From Nostoc sp. CHAB 5824 (GTDB taxonomy: Bacteria > Cyanobacteriota > Cyanobacteriia > Cyanobacteriales > Nostocaceae): a stretch of DNA of 64,000 bases. The notes under the pieces are model-generated. The model had not been told where the DNA came from. It made no database searches and worked only from the letters and a program-made list of their open reading frames with translations. Shown one piece after another: positions 9,382 to 19,323 of the stretch; positions within the stretch are counted from its first letter, which is position 1, and every line of letters starts with the position of its first letter. The stretch covers positions 96,750-160,749 of the forward strand of contig NZ_JAIVFT010000019.1 in NCBI RefSeq assembly GCF_020829665.1, written 5' to 3'. The translations under genes were made by a program, and so were the position numbers.

Positions 9382-11046
9382 TTAGCATTTTTGTACTTCT
9401 TTATTATTAGCAATTAGACTTGGCTGTATAAATTTATTTTGTTGAATAGGAATCTCAATTATAAATGTTGTTCCCTGCCCAGGAGATGAAATACATTGCA
9501 GTTGCCCCTGATGTTTTTCTGTGACAATTTGATAGCTAATTGACATCCCTAAACCAGTTCCCTTACCTACTACTTTAGTTGTAAAGAAGGGATCAAATAG
9601 ACGTTGCTGAATCTCTTGTGACATTCCCACTCCATTATCAGCAATCTCGATAGCAACCCAATCTGGGTTGAGTAACTCAGTCCGGATAATGATTTGCGGA
9701 TTAAAATTTGGCTGCTGGTTACTGAGATATAACTCTTCTAAAGCATCGATCGCGTTAGTAATGATATTCATAAATACCTGATTAAGTTGACCGACGTAAC
9801 ACTCTATTAAAGGGAGTTGCTCATACTCTTTAACAATTTGGATTTGAGAACTTTCAGGCTTTAATTTGAGGCGGTTTTGCAAAATCATGAGCGTACTATC
9901 AATACCGCTATGAACATCCACTGTTTTCATTTCTGCTTCATCCAGTCGTGAGAAGTTTCGCAACGACAGTACAATGTTGCGAATGCGATCGCTCCCCATT
10001 TTCATAGAATTTAGTAATTTTTGTAGGTCTTGAATGACAAAATCTAGCTCGATCGCTTCTATTGCTTCCTGAATCACTGGTGTAGGATGAGGATATTCTT
10101 TTTGGTAAAGTTGCAATATTTCTAGTAATTGTTGGATGTATTCTTTAGCATGACTGATATTGCCATTGATAAAGCTAATGGGATTATTAATTTCGTGAGC
10201 TACACCTGCGACTAATTGCCCCAGGGAAGACATTTTTTCTGTTTGAATTAGTTGTGCTTGAGTCTTTTGTAATTGCTTAAGAGTTTCTTGGAGTTGTTGA
10301 TTTTTTAGAGTTAATTCCTGCTCTCGCTGTCGCAAAGCAGCCTCTGCTTTTTTGACAGCAGTAATATCTAAACCCATTTCCACAACCATCGGCTCACCAT
10401 TCATATCTTTGAACGGATAATCGTAAATCTGATATATCCGGTCTGTTTTACTATCCACCCATTCCCAGAGTTGGGGAGCGTTACTGTCAAAAACGCGAAA
10501 GGTAGGACATTCAGAACAAGGTTGCTTTAATCCGGCGATCGCCTCGTAACAACGTTTCCCTGTAGGATCTCCAAATACCTCGCGGAAGCGTTGGTTAAAA
10601 AATCCTACCCCGTAATCCTTGGGTTGCAGATAGAGAAAGGCTGGTAACTGATTGAGTAGATTATAAAGGCTTTCACGTTCAGTTTGCAGTGCTTCTATTC
10701 GCCGCAGCTGTTGGCTGATGTCTTTACCCACTGCATAAATAAACCCCTTTTGAGAAATTGATAAACTCCAAGATAGCCATCGATAACTACCATTTTTATG
10801 AAGATAACGGCTGTCCCAGCGCAACTGTTGCTGTGATTCCGTTGGCAGTTGACTGATTGTGATATCCTCTGGATGCACTAATCCCAGCCACGGATGCCCG
10901 ATTAAGTTTTCTGCTTTCCATCCCAACACTTGTTCCCAGGCTGGATTCACTTGTTGATAAAAACCATCTTGTCCAATGATGCAAAATAGGTCAGATGAAA
11001 GGTTAAAAAAGTCTTCCAAATTAAACACAGTAATCTTGTCACTCAA
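9382..11046 (-). CDS. PAS-domain sensor histidine kinase
   Basis: This 554-aa soluble hybrid-type-free kinase has a PAS domain at about 10-115 (HPEDITISQ, then a KDIS end) and a second PAS at about 125-232. The second contains a cysteine cluster (Cys166, Cys177, Cys180; PCSECP). A coiled coil follows at 232-270, then the H box GVAHEINNP with phospho-acceptor His284. The ATP-binding domain has an N box (NIITNAIDAL), G1 (DNGVGM), F (FDPFFTTK) and G2 (GKGTGLGMS). No membrane segments are present, so it senses a cytoplasmic signal. The Cys-rich PAS could bind metal or respond to redox state, which is inference. No response regulator gene is adjacent. The C-terminal tail ends in a Cys. Confidence 0.9.
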   Translation of the reverse strand: MSDKITVFNLEDFFNLSSDLFCIIGQDGFYQQVNPAWEQVLGWKAENLIGHPWLGLVHPEDITISQLPTESQQQLRWDSRYLHKNGSYRWLSWSLSISQKGFIYAVGKDISQQLRRIEALQTERESLYNLLNQLPAFLYLQPKDYGVGFFNQRFREVFGDPTGKRCYEAIAGLKQPCSECPTFRVFDSNAPQLWEWVDSKTDRIYQIYDYPFKDMNGEPMVVEMGLDITAVKKAEAALRQREQELTLKNQQLQETLKQLQKTQAQLIQTEKMSSLGQLVAGVAHEINNPISFINGNISHAKEYIQQLLEILQLYQKEYPHPTPVIQEAIEAIELDFVIQDLQKLLNSMKMGSDRIRNIVLSLRNFSRLDEAEMKTVDVHSGIDSTLMILQNRLKLKPESSQIQIVKEYEQLPLIECYVGQLNQVFMNIITNAIDALEELYLSNQQPNFNPQIIIRTELLNPDWVAIEIADNGVGMSQEIQQRLFDPFFTTKVVGKGTGLGMSISYQIVTEKHQGQLQCISSPGQGTTFIIEIPIQQNKFIQPSLIANNKEVQKC

Positions 11047-11820
11047 GTTGTGCCTTTAAGGTAACTAAGCATATCCACTAACTTCAATGTTAAGATTACT
11101 GAAGTAATTTCTATTCTATCTTTTTCAGTATTTATACTTGATAAATAGTTACATAGGGAACTATCTATCACTAGAGGTTTCCTAAACTACAGCTCGATCT
11201 TGGACTAATTGCAGAAGTCATTGGATTTGTGGGTGATAACATCAAAATAATAACACCGCCTATAATCTGTAAAGACAGTAACAAAAAAAAGACTGTAGGA
11301 AATTATTTTTAATTCTTTGTTAATGATTTGCAAATAGCGCTCTACAAAGCAAGGATAACCTGTAATAACCACATAACTAAAGCTTTCAAAAATCAATAAT
11401 CTTATCAATAAATCAATGGCATAGGTAAACGGCGATCGATATTGATTTTAACAGGATATAAAATTATCTTTTTTAATTCTCAAATTTTTTAGTACAAATT
11501 TAAATATTATTGGTTTATGACCATTAACTTTTGACTCTTTAGTGAGGATATTTGACTAAATAATTACTGAAAAAATATCATTTATTAGTATATTCATCTT
11601 ATTATATTATTAATGATTTATTGGATATTTCAGCTTGATCAACCAATATTTGTTCATAAATAACTATAGAGTAATTCTTAATTATTACTTAGTTTAATTT
11701 TATACTAGCGTATTAAATATTATTTACTAAATAATTTAAAAATTAATACAGTAATTGGACAGGATAATAACAGCTTCTTGGTATTATTTTGATGCACTAA
11801 CGCAATGATGGTGAACAACG
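11047..11820. other. Long AT-rich upstream region of the symporter operon
   Basis: These 774 bp hold no supported gene. The stretch 11430-11770 is extremely AT-rich, with many TAATTATT-like runs. It probably contains the promoters of the divergent kinase and symporter genes, but no operator could be identified with confidence. Confidence 0.5.
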
Positions 11821-12075
11821 ATGGATGAAGATCAGCGCCGTTCTTATTGGCGTGCTAATACTGCTTTAATTCGTAATCTTTTAATTGTCTGGGCATTAGT
11901 TTCCCTAGTTTTCAGTATTTTGTTGGTTCAACCTTTGAATGCGATACGGTTTTTTGGCGTACCCTTTGGTTTTTGGATGGCGCAGCAAGGATCAATCCTG
12001 GTGTTTGTGGCCTTGATTTTTATTTATGCCTTCCAAATGGACAAGCTAGACCAAAAATACAATCTCAAGAAGTGA
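11821..12075 (+). CDS. DUF4212 small subunit of a sodium:solute symporter
   Basis: This 84-aa protein has two hydrophobic segments (about 20-40 and 55-76) separated by a short loop. It starts MDEDQRRSYWRANTALIR. This pattern, and its position directly before a large SSS-family transporter, identifies the DUF4212 putative solute:sodium symporter small subunit. Its stop is 9 bp before the GTG start of the large subunit, so the two are cotranscribed. It is thought to form a complex with the large subunit in the cytoplasmic membrane. Confidence 0.9.
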   Translation: MDEDQRRSYWRANTALIRNLLIVWALVSLVFSILLVQPLNAIRFFGVPFGFWMAQQGSILVFVALIFIYAFQMDKLDQKYNLKK

Positions 12076-12084
12076 GGAAAAACT

Positions 12085-13740
12085 GTGTCAGTTGAAATTT
12101 GGACTATTGTATTAGTTGGACTTTCCTTCCTCGCCTACATTTATATAGGTTGGCAATCACGAGTCGAAAATAGTAAAGACTTCTTTATAGCAGGTCAAGG
12201 GATACCTTCAATTGCTAATGGTGCGGCTACCGCCGCCGACTGGATGTCCGCAGCCTCGTTTATTTCAATGGCGGGGCTGATTTCTTTTTTGGGCTACGAC
12301 GGTTCTATTTATTTAATGGGCTGGACTGGGGGCTATGTACTGCTAGCATTATTACTGGCCCCTTACCTACGGAAATTCGGTAAGTATACGGTGCCAGATT
12401 TTGTAGGCGATCGCTACTACTCTAATATCGCTCGTCTGGTGGCAGTAGTGGCAGCCGTTTTCGTCTCCCTCACCTACGTTGCTGGACAAATGCGGGGCGT
12501 GGGCATTGTTTTTAGCCGCTTCCTCCAAGTAGATATCAATACAGGTGTGATCATCGGTATGGTGATCGTGGGCTTTTTCTCTGTGTTGGGAGGCATGAAA
12601 GGCATTACTTGGACACAAGTTGCACAGTACTGTGTGTTGATTGTTGCTTACCTGATTCCAGCGATCGCGATCGCCTGGTTTCTCACTGGTAATCCTGTTC
12701 CTCAGCTAGCATTTCCCTTCAGTGATATTGCTGACAAACTCAATAAAATCCAAGTTGACCTGGGGTTTAAGCAGTACACTGAGCCATTTGTAAACAAGTC
12801 GATGCTAGATGTGCTGTTCACCACCATTGCTTTGATGGTAGGCACGGCTGGCTTACCCCATATTATTGTCCGCTTTTACACAGTACCGAGTGTGCGTGCA
12901 GCTCGCTTTTCTGCTGGTTGGGCACTACTATTTATTGCCATTCTTTATACAACTGCTCCAGCCCTCTCCATGTTTGCCCGCTACAACCTGATTGATTCCC
13001 TACACAATCGTACAGTTGCAGAAGTGCAGCAGCTAGACTGGGCGACCAAGTGGGAAAAAACTAAACTTTTGGGTTTTGATGACATAAATAAGGATGGGCG
13101 TCTCCAGTTAACTCCAAATAAAGACACTAATGAAATAAAGATCGACCCAGATATCATTGTGCTTTCCACCCCAGAGGTAGCTAACCTCCCTCCGTGGGTG
13201 ATTGGCTTGGTAGCGGCTGGCGGTTTGGCAGCTGCTTTGTCTACAGCATCAGGTTTATTGCTGGTAATTTCTAGTTCCATCGCCCACGATATCTACTACC
13301 GGATCATAGATTCATCAGCCTCAGAACAAAAACGGGTGTTTGTCGGGCGGATCATGGTAGGTTTTTCCCTCGTCCTCGCCGGCTATTTTGGGGTGAATCC
13401 GCCAGGATTTGTTAGTCAGGTGGTGGCTTTTGCCTTTGGTTTAGCTGCTGCTAGTTTCTTTCCGGTGATTTTCTTGGGGATTTTCGACAAGCGCACCAAT
13501 TCTGAAGGTGCGATTGCAGGCATGTTGGCGGGTTTAATTTTTACAATTATCTACATTGTTGGCGTTAAATTTGGAGGTATGCAACCCTGGTTTTTTGGGG
13601 TTTCTCCCGAAGGAATTGGTACTTTGGGTATGCTAATTAACTTCGCAGTTACCCTAGTGGTTTCTCGCCTAACGCCACCTCCTCCAGCAGAAATTCAAGC
13701 GATGGTAGAAGACCTCCGCAGCCCATTGATTGAAGAATAA
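12085..13740 (+). CDS. Sodium:solute symporter large subunit (SSS family, acetate/organic-acid type)
   Basis: This 551-aa protein has about 13 membrane segments. It is of the solute:sodium symporter family, in the subgroup paired with DUF4212 and related to ActP cation/acetate symporters. Family features are SKDFFIAGQGIP near residue 30, NGAATAADWMSAASFISMAG at about 45-64, and GTAGLPHIIVRFYTVP at about 254-269. It starts at GTG (12085) after GAGG. The large loop at about 310-365 is charged. The likely substrate is acetate or another small carboxylate, but this is not shown by the sequence. Confidence 0.9.
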   Translation: MSVEIWTIVLVGLSFLAYIYIGWQSRVENSKDFFIAGQGIPSIANGAATAADWMSAASFISMAGLISFLGYDGSIYLMGWTGGYVLLALLLAPYLRKFGKYTVPDFVGDRYYSNIARLVAVVAAVFVSLTYVAGQMRGVGIVFSRFLQVDINTGVIIGMVIVGFFSVLGGMKGITWTQVAQYCVLIVAYLIPAIAIAWFLTGNPVPQLAFPFSDIADKLNKIQVDLGFKQYTEPFVNKSMLDVLFTTIALMVGTAGLPHIIVRFYTVPSVRAARFSAGWALLFIAILYTTAPALSMFARYNLIDSLHNRTVAEVQQLDWATKWEKTKLLGFDDINKDGRLQLTPNKDTNEIKIDPDIIVLSTPEVANLPPWVIGLVAAGGLAAALSTASGLLLVISSSIAHDIYYRIIDSSASEQKRVFVGRIMVGFSLVLAGYFGVNPPGFVSQVVAFAFGLAAASFFPVIFLGIFDKRTNSEGAIAGMLAGLIFTIIYIVGVKFGGMQPWFFGVSPEGIGTLGMLINFAVTLVVSRLTPPPPAEIQAMVEDLRSPLIEE

Positions 13741-13816
13741 GGCATTGGGTATGGGGCATTGGGCAGGAATTATTATTCTCCCTTGCTTCTCCTGCTCCCC
13801 CTGCTCCCCCCACTCC
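13741..13816. repeat. Low-complexity CTCCCCCTGC-type dispersed repeat
   Basis: A GGGGCATTGGG tract is followed by repeated CTCCCC/CTGCTCCC runs. Similar tracts occur at 2578-2600, 34380-34480 and 54400-54480, and inside the smc coding region in the opposite orientation. It lies between the convergent symporter and TPR genes. Confidence 0.7.
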
Positions 13817-14659
13817 CTACTGTCCAAGTTCTTTGATGTTATTCGTCACTTGTTGGTATAAGTCGTTGTTACCCTGACTTTGAAAAATGCTTGCTGCTTT
13901 TTCCAAGTCCTTAAGCGCTCCCTCCTTGTCTCCATTGGCGGCGCGGGCATTTCCCCGGTTATTGTAGGCAGGGGCAAAGTTAGGGTTGAGGCGAATGGCT
14001 TGATTGTAATCTTCGATCGCACCCTGTGGATCTCCATTGGCAGCACGGGCATTTCCTCGGTTATTGTAGGCGATGGCATATTTGGGGTTGAGGAGAATCG
14101 CTTGGTCAAGATCATCTAGCGCCCCTCTTTTTTCTCCCAAGGTGGCGCGGGCATTCCCTCGGTTATTGTAGGCTTCGGCATAGTTGGGATTCAGGCGAAT
14201 CGCTTCACTGTAATCTTTAACTGCTTCTCTGTTATTTCCTAGTGAGGCGCGGGCATTCCCCAGATTATTGTAGGCTTCGGCGTCGTTAGGATTGATCCGC
14301 AGGGCTTGATTGTAATCTGCGATCGCTTTTTCCTTGTCTCCCAAGTCAAAGTAGGCTAATCCCCGCCCGTTATAGGCAGCGCCATATTGAGAATTTTGGG
14401 CAATTGCCTTACTATATGAAGCGATCGCAGCTTGTAAATCGCCGTTTACATGCTGATTTTTTCCCTGAAGATAGAATTCCCCACCAATGGATGTTGTAGC
14501 TGAACGACGGCTAGGTTGACTGACTCCTATTTCTGTTACCAACACATTGTCATTCTTACTACAAGAAACACTGCTAATTGCTGTCAATGTAGTAAAAATA
14601 GCTATAGTAAATACTTGATTTACCCTTGTTCGCTTTTGCCTAAATAAACGCCGTCTCAT
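13817..14659 (-). CDS. Secreted or lipid-anchored TPR protein
   Basis: This 280-aa protein starts with a very basic N-terminus (MRRRLFRQKRTR), then a hydrophobic segment and a Cys at 33 (SSVSCSK). It is either a weak lipobox or a signal anchor. From about residue 60 it is six consecutive 34-residue tetratricopeptide repeats with the consensus AYNNRGNARA..GD...AI.DY.QAI.LNPN. The last four repeats are nearly identical at DNA level, which suggests recent internal duplication. TPRs bind partner proteins. No partner is encoded nearby. It converges on the symporter operon. Confidence 0.85.
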   Translation of the reverse strand: MRRRLFRQKRTRVNQVFTIAIFTTLTAISSVSCSKNDNVLVTEIGVSQPSRRSATTSIGGEFYLQGKNQHVNGDLQAAIASYSKAIAQNSQYGAAYNGRGLAYFDLGDKEKAIADYNQALRINPNDAEAYNNLGNARASLGNNREAVKDYSEAIRLNPNYAEAYNNRGNARATLGEKRGALDDLDQAILLNPKYAIAYNNRGNARAANGDPQGAIEDYNQAIRLNPNFAPAYNNRGNARAANGDKEGALKDLEKAASIFQSQGNNDLYQQVTNNIKELGQ

Positions 14660-15026
14660 AATTTAATATAAACTGCCATAATACCTGAACGTAATTACTA
14701 CCAAAATCTAGATTTTAATTCTTTAACTCAATAGTTATTCTAACTTTTGATAGACATTTAAAGTCAATTGACAAATTTACCTGATATTAAATAGATTTAT
14801 TTAATAGTTATATTAATGAAAAAATCTAAACTATAAAGTATAAAAATTGTCAATTTGGCTCTTTGCTATTGTCATCTACGTGCTTCTTGACAATGGATTT
14901 ATGAGCAGTAAACTACTGTTAATCATGTTTTTTAGGATACTTTTTAAAACAAATATATTTGAAACATTAAGATTTGTTCTAAAAAATAACTCCATAAATT
15001 GTGGTATTTGTAGCTATATGGACATT
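14660..15026. other. AT-rich spacer, no gene seen
   Basis: 367 bp upstream of the TPR gene and downstream of the RNase D-like gene. I see no supported ORF and no clear terminator. Confidence 0.5.
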
Positions 15027-15947
15027 TTACTCATCCGCTGTTTCACTCTCTTGAGTTTTGGAAGCTAGCCGCCAAGAGGTGGTTTTTTCAATATCTACAG
15101 ACAGTTGTTCTAGATTTTGCCCTAAATCTTTTTGGAGTTTCTGAGTTAGTGTGATGGGGAAATCTAAATTAATACCTTCACTTTGTGCTAGCCTTACCAA
15201 TTCTGTAAAAGTAGCTTTGACTGTAGTGCGCTCATAACTAGTCAGCTTATAATAAGAAGTTTCAGATATATTTTGAGCTTGCATGGCTTTTTTCATGCGT
15301 TCTTGCAAATGCTCAAATTCTGAATTCAACAACTTCCATTGCTGCTCAAGGTGTGAGTATCTAGTACTTAGTGATATTAAGTCTTCTGTTGCAGGTTCGG
15401 GGTTGGCTTGGGCTTGTAAATCTAACAAATTTGAGTGGATTTGAGCAAGATAAATACAATCTAGGTAAGCATACTCTATCTGTTCTTCAGTCAGGGGACG
15501 TTTTCCCCAATCGCTTTCTTGTTCTTGTTTGTCGATATTGTTAAAGCTACAAAGTGCAGTAGCTATGGTTTTAAGTTGGTAGTTGGGTAATGGCAAAAGA
15601 TAGTAGGGAATTTTTTTTGCCATATCCAAAGTACAAGTAATATTTTTGGCTTTCTTGTTACCGAGAAGTTTTAGATCGTAACTGGCGTTGTGAAAAACTT
15701 TTTCAATTGCAGAATCTATCATAATTTCTTCAATAAATTCAGCTATAATATTAGGCTGATCTAGAACATCTAAAAGGTAGACGCGATCGCCACTCATATC
15801 TTGAGGATTATCTAATACTTGAATCAACGATAGTCGGGGATTACGACTTTTATAGTCAGCTACTTCTGTATCTATCCACAGCGTTTTAGCATTAGTATAT
15901 TCAGCGACAATCGCACTAATTTCGCGGGCGGAAGTAAGGTACGGCAT
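15027..15947 (-). CDS. RNase D-like 3'-5' exonuclease (DEDDy)
   Basis: This 306-aa protein has the three exonuclease motifs. Exo I is WIDTEVA (Asp26, Glu28), Exo II is FHNASYDLKLL (Asp91) and Exo III is EYAYLDCIYL (Tyr159, Asp163), giving the DEDDy set. These residues bind two metal ions in the RNase D family, which trims the 3' ends of tRNA and other RNAs. After residue 180 comes a helical and coiled-coil region instead of a clear HRDC domain. Cyanobacterial RNase D-like proteins of this length are common. It is monocistronic. Confidence 0.9.
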   Translation of the reverse strand: MPYLTSAREISAIVAEYTNAKTLWIDTEVADYKSRNPRLSLIQVLDNPQDMSGDRVYLLDVLDQPNIIAEFIEEIMIDSAIEKVFHNASYDLKLLGNKKAKNITCTLDMAKKIPYYLLPLPNYQLKTIATALCSFNNIDKQEQESDWGKRPLTEEQIEYAYLDCIYLAQIHSNLLDLQAQANPEPATEDLISLSTRYSHLEQQWKLLNSEFEHLQERMKKAMQAQNISETSYYKLTSYERTTVKATFTELVRLAQSEGINLDFPITLTQKLQKDLGQNLEQLSVDIEKTTSWRLASKTQESETADE

Positions 15948-16416
15948 TGGCTAATATTTACTGATATTTAGGGCATTGTAAGCAACCCATAGTTTTCTAA
16001 AGTAACATTTTGTTGGTAATTTTGCTGGCACAGGATTGCAAAAACGCTGAAGTTTTGAGTTGCATAGGCGTAGGCATCGCCAAACTGGCTAAAATCTGAT
16101 AATATCGAGTCACTACTGTCAGGCTGCACAGTCTACCACCGAAAGAGCTACTGTGCATCTACATTAAATTCATAGAGAGCTACAGACTGTATGCAGAGGC
16201 ATCCTGGTTAGCAACCGTCAGGAAAATTGAATTGGCGCTTCTGGGAAATGGCAGCCAAATCTTAGCCTCAATAAATTGTCTAAGTTTCAATTTCCAGTAA
16301 CCTGAGTATTTGCTTGGGCACTTTTGCTACTTCAAATTTAATTGCTTTTTAACATCTGCTCCTCACCATCACACACCTCAATTAATCGCTTCCAGTAATC
16401 AATTCGGAGATAGATA
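15948..16416. other. 469-bp spacer, no protein gene seen
   Basis: The spacer lies between divergent genes. It holds short complementary segments around 16110-16150 (TGCACAGT and ACTGTGCA) that could form a hairpin. It may hold a non-coding RNA or only promoters, but I do not recognise a known RNA family. Confidence 0.35.
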
Positions 16417-16875
16417 ATGAAAAAGCTAATTCTATTACTAGTTAGCAGCATTTTGGTAGTTGGTACTTTTGGCTGTCAAGAGGCTCCTAAAACTGGTTCG
16501 GAAACTCCTAGCACTACTAATGAAGCCGCTCAAGCACCAGCAAAACCAGCTTCGCAAACAAATCAAACTGCCAAAATTCCAGGAACCGAAACAACTCCTT
16601 TAGCAGCTAGCACAGATACTAAAGTTAAAACCGATTCTGAAAAAACGGCAGCAACAAGAGTTAAGAGTGATTTAAAAACTGAAGTTAGTACAAAGTTGAA
16701 CAAAGGCTTACCAGGCAATAAGTTACAAGTTGAAAACAAAGAGGGTGAAATTATCCTCAAAGGCACAGCGGCTTCTGCTGAAGAACTCAAGAAAGCTGAA
16801 ACCTTAGCTAAAGAAGTTCAAGGTGTGAAGACAGTGAAGGTGGAAGCAAAAGTTGAAGCTGTGAAAAAACAATAG
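16417..16875 (+). CDS. BON-domain lipoprotein
   Basis: This 152-aa protein has a lipoprotein signal peptide ending VGTFGC (Cys20). A low-complexity Pro/Ala/Thr/Lys linker follows (25-80). The BON domain lies at about 80-148, with the typical order of Lys/Ala-rich helix, LQVENKEGEIILKGTAAS strand-turn and KTVKVEAKVEAV. BON domains bind membranes or other surfaces and occur in OsmY-like stress proteins. The protein is very lysine-rich. A strong terminator follows 40 bp after the stop, so it is a single-gene transcript. Confidence 0.85.
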   Translation: MKKLILLLVSSILVVGTFGCQEAPKTGSETPSTTNEAAQAPAKPASQTNQTAKIPGTETTPLAASTDTKVKTDSEKTAATRVKSDLKTEVSTKLNKGLPGNKLQVENKEGEIILKGTAASAEELKKAETLAKEVQGVKTVKVEAKVEAVKKQ

Positions 16876-16914
16876 TAAAATAGCTGAATTTAAGTTAACA
16901 TCCCTATGAAAACT

Positions 16915-16949
16915 AAACAGGATTTACATATACGTAAGTCCTGTTTTTT
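16915..16949 (+). terminator. Rho-independent terminator of the BON lipoprotein gene
   Basis: AAACAGGATTTAC (16915-16927) pairs with GTAAGTCCTGTTT (16934-16946), with one G-T pair and a 6-nt loop, followed by a T run. Confidence 0.9.
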
Positions 16950-17056
16950 ATTCAATCAAATAGAATTAAGAAATAGGCAATTGATACTAATATAGTCACT
17001 TGATAAATCTATAGTTAATAGTTAAAACCTTATAAATAAGACTGAAAAATGATTTC

Positions 17057-17074
17057 AGTCCACTTGAGTGGACT
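17057..17074. repeat. Dispersed palindrome AGTCCACTTGAGTGGACT, copy 1
   Basis: A palindrome with two 8-bp arms around TG. The same 18 bp occurs at 28986-29003, in both cases with TTTnAG on the left and an AGCT shortly after. It lies downstream of the NACHT gene. Confidence 0.85.
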
Positions 17075-17145
17075 ACAGCTAGGAGAGAGCAACTTTGAGT
17101 TACAACCAAGATAGTTAGCTGCTTGCAAACACAGCAAAAATGATT

Positions 17146-19323
17146 TTACATACTTGCAAAATGCTCTTGTAATAAATCGTGAATGAACTGATAGCGCCCA
17201 CCAACTTGTTGAATCAATCGTCGTTCGGCAGCGTAGCTTAAAAAATGGGCATAATTCCAAGGAATTGACCGATTGTGCCACAGAATTAAACGCATAGCAA
17301 AATGTTGAATACAGGCAATTCCTCCAAAAAAGATGCCGAAAATTATCGCTATAAAAATTCCATATAATAGTGCCTCGAATGGCTCAATCTTCAAACCGAG
17401 TAACAGACTACGCATTGCATATATTAACATCCCAAAAGGTAAAAGTAGCACCATGAAAAACATAGCATGTTTTGCAGATGAATAAATAGCTTTATTGGGG
17501 TAATCAATAATTTTTAGTTCATCACCTATCAGCCCAAAAACCAGCCCAAAAATCAGTCCAACAAGCAACCCAACAAATAGCCCAACAAACAGCCCAATAA
17601 GCAGCCCATAAATTAACCCAATAAATAGCCAGGTAGTCAGCCAAACTATCGAACCTAAAAATATACCAAAACGTGTATTTCCCCAAGACCAATGAAGAGT
17701 TTCAATCGGTGTTATATCATTTTCTACTGAACTAAAAACAGGCGCAAAAAGTAACCCAAACATTGCACCAACAAACAGCCCGTAAATTCTTCCATCAATT
17801 AGAAAAACCATCAAACCGCAAATTAGAGATATAATTATTTGAACTAGCAAAAAATACCAAATTTCTTGGGTAAATGAATCTAGATAGTCCGGCTGTATTT
17901 TTTCAATAAAAAATTCTTTTTGTTTCTGTTTATTCAATGTCTTAGCTAACCATTTCAACCAAGTTTTAATATCTTCATGGTTATAACCTTTGCTGTCATG
18001 AGATTCTTCCAATCGGTGTTTAATGTAAGCATCAAACAACTCTTTACGGCATTGTTTTTGATATGCTTGGCGTTCATCAGCAGAATTAAAGTGTTTACCT
18101 TTCTTCACCAACCCTTCTGGATAAGCAACTGGAATAAGATGCAAAAATAGCGGTATCTTTGCCAACACACCTAAACCTTCAGGGTCATCTTTAATAGGTT
18201 GCCATAAAAAGGAATACCCAACCCGTTGCAGATAATTTTGGATATGGATTGGTGTCAGTGGTTGCAAATAGACTGCTCCCCGCAACTGCCCCAAAATTGC
18301 CTCACCCTTGATATACTCTTCTTGACGGCAGCAGACAACTAACGGCAATAGACTAGAGTTGTTTTGCAGAAAGTCATTTATCCGCTCAATACACTTTTTT
18401 TGACGGGGTAATCCCAATTCATCCAAACCATCCAGCAGGGGTAAAAGTTTATCTGTGTGCAACCAGTGGCGAGAAATTGCTTCCGGGACGTTGTAGCGAA
18501 ATTTTAAATCTGCCATCAACCAGCCGCCGAGCGCTTGTTTATCATCTTTCCAGTTAGAAAGCTCAAATAAGACTGGAATGGGGTTATCTGGTTGCTGCGC
18601 GGCACGTTCAATTAAATCTCTTGCCAATTCCAGCAGCATCCTAGTTTTCCCTGAACCAGGATCGCCCAAAATTAGCAATCTCCCTGCAATATCTGTCTGC
18701 TCAAAAACTTCAATGATTCGTTTGCTTTGTTCTAATTCAGTGTCTGACTTGCTAAAGATAATGAGCCTTAGCTGCTGTTTTACCCACATCCACGGCGATG
18801 ATGGATTACTTTTGATTGTCAGCGATCGCGCCGATCGCCCAACCATATCTTGTCGATTCTCCATCTGCAACCGAATTATTTCCTCATTGTGCAGTGAGTC
18901 ACGCAGCCTTGCTGTCACATAAATTTTCATTGCCTTGAGCAACTCCCGCCGCCAATGATCTGGCGTTTTCAGTCCTGTTGTACCATTAACAGTCCCGCCA
19001 CTTTCCCCCCGTGTCTGCCATAACATCACAAATAGCTGGAATGTATGCCAAGCCAAAAATATCAAAGCCACACCGCCAATAGTCAGAAACAAAACCCTCA
19101 ATACATCACTTTTATCGCCAACGTCTTTCCACCCGCCGATAATCCCAGTCAAAACTACAACCTCAATTGTCAGCTTGAAAATTAAAGTATTTCTACCGGG
19201 GAAATCTCGAATTGCTGGCCACTGGTTAATTAAGTAACCCGCAACTGCTGCTAATAAACCCGTCAACAACAGCGTGATAAGAGGATTGTTGAGCATTTTT
19301 ATAACTAAAATCAGATGGCTCAC
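17146..19323 (-). CDS. Membrane NACHT-family NTPase (STAND)
   Basis: This 725-aa protein has two or three N-terminal membrane segments (about 12-33, 45-62 and 75-102). A NACHT NTPase follows, with Walker A GDPGSGKT (220-227) and a Walker B region LLPLLDGLDEL (293-303) carrying the NACHT-type D-G-x-D-E. Next is a conserved helical part to about 470. The C-terminus is a large membrane region with many Gly-rich heptads (GLLIGLFVGLFVGL) resembling glycine zippers. A final short helical tail ends near FIHDLLQEHFASM. Bacterial NACHT proteins can act in phage defence or programmed death. That role here is inference, since no effector domain is recognised other than the membrane region. Confidence 0.85.
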   Translation of the reverse strand: MSHLILVIKMLNNPLITLLLTGLLAAVAGYLINQWPAIRDFPGRNTLIFKLTIEVVVLTGIIGGWKDVGDKSDVLRVLFLTIGGVALIFLAWHTFQLFVMLWQTRGESGGTVNGTTGLKTPDHWRRELLKAMKIYVTARLRDSLHNEEIIRLQMENRQDMVGRSARSLTIKSNPSSPWMWVKQQLRLIIFSKSDTELEQSKRIIEVFEQTDIAGRLLILGDPGSGKTRMLLELARDLIERAAQQPDNPIPVLFELSNWKDDKQALGGWLMADLKFRYNVPEAISRHWLHTDKLLPLLDGLDELGLPRQKKCIERINDFLQNNSSLLPLVVCCRQEEYIKGEAILGQLRGAVYLQPLTPIHIQNYLQRVGYSFLWQPIKDDPEGLGVLAKIPLFLHLIPVAYPEGLVKKGKHFNSADERQAYQKQCRKELFDAYIKHRLEESHDSKGYNHEDIKTWLKWLAKTLNKQKQKEFFIEKIQPDYLDSFTQEIWYFLLVQIIISLICGLMVFLIDGRIYGLFVGAMFGLLFAPVFSSVENDITPIETLHWSWGNTRFGIFLGSIVWLTTWLFIGLIYGLLIGLFVGLFVGLLVGLIFGLVFGLIGDELKIIDYPNKAIYSSAKHAMFFMVLLLPFGMLIYAMRSLLLGLKIEPFEALLYGIFIAIIFGIFFGGIACIQHFAMRLILWHNRSIPWNYAHFLSYAAERRLIQQVGGRYQFIHDLLQEHFASM

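Noticed and set aside
11205..11408. 67-codon ORF in the symporter upstream region
   Set aside because: It is in very AT-rich DNA with no ribosome site and no family resemblance.
15948..16416. Possible structured RNA between the RNase D-like and BON genes
   Set aside because: Only short hairpins are visible, and no match to 6S, tmRNA, SRP or RNase P motifs was recognised.
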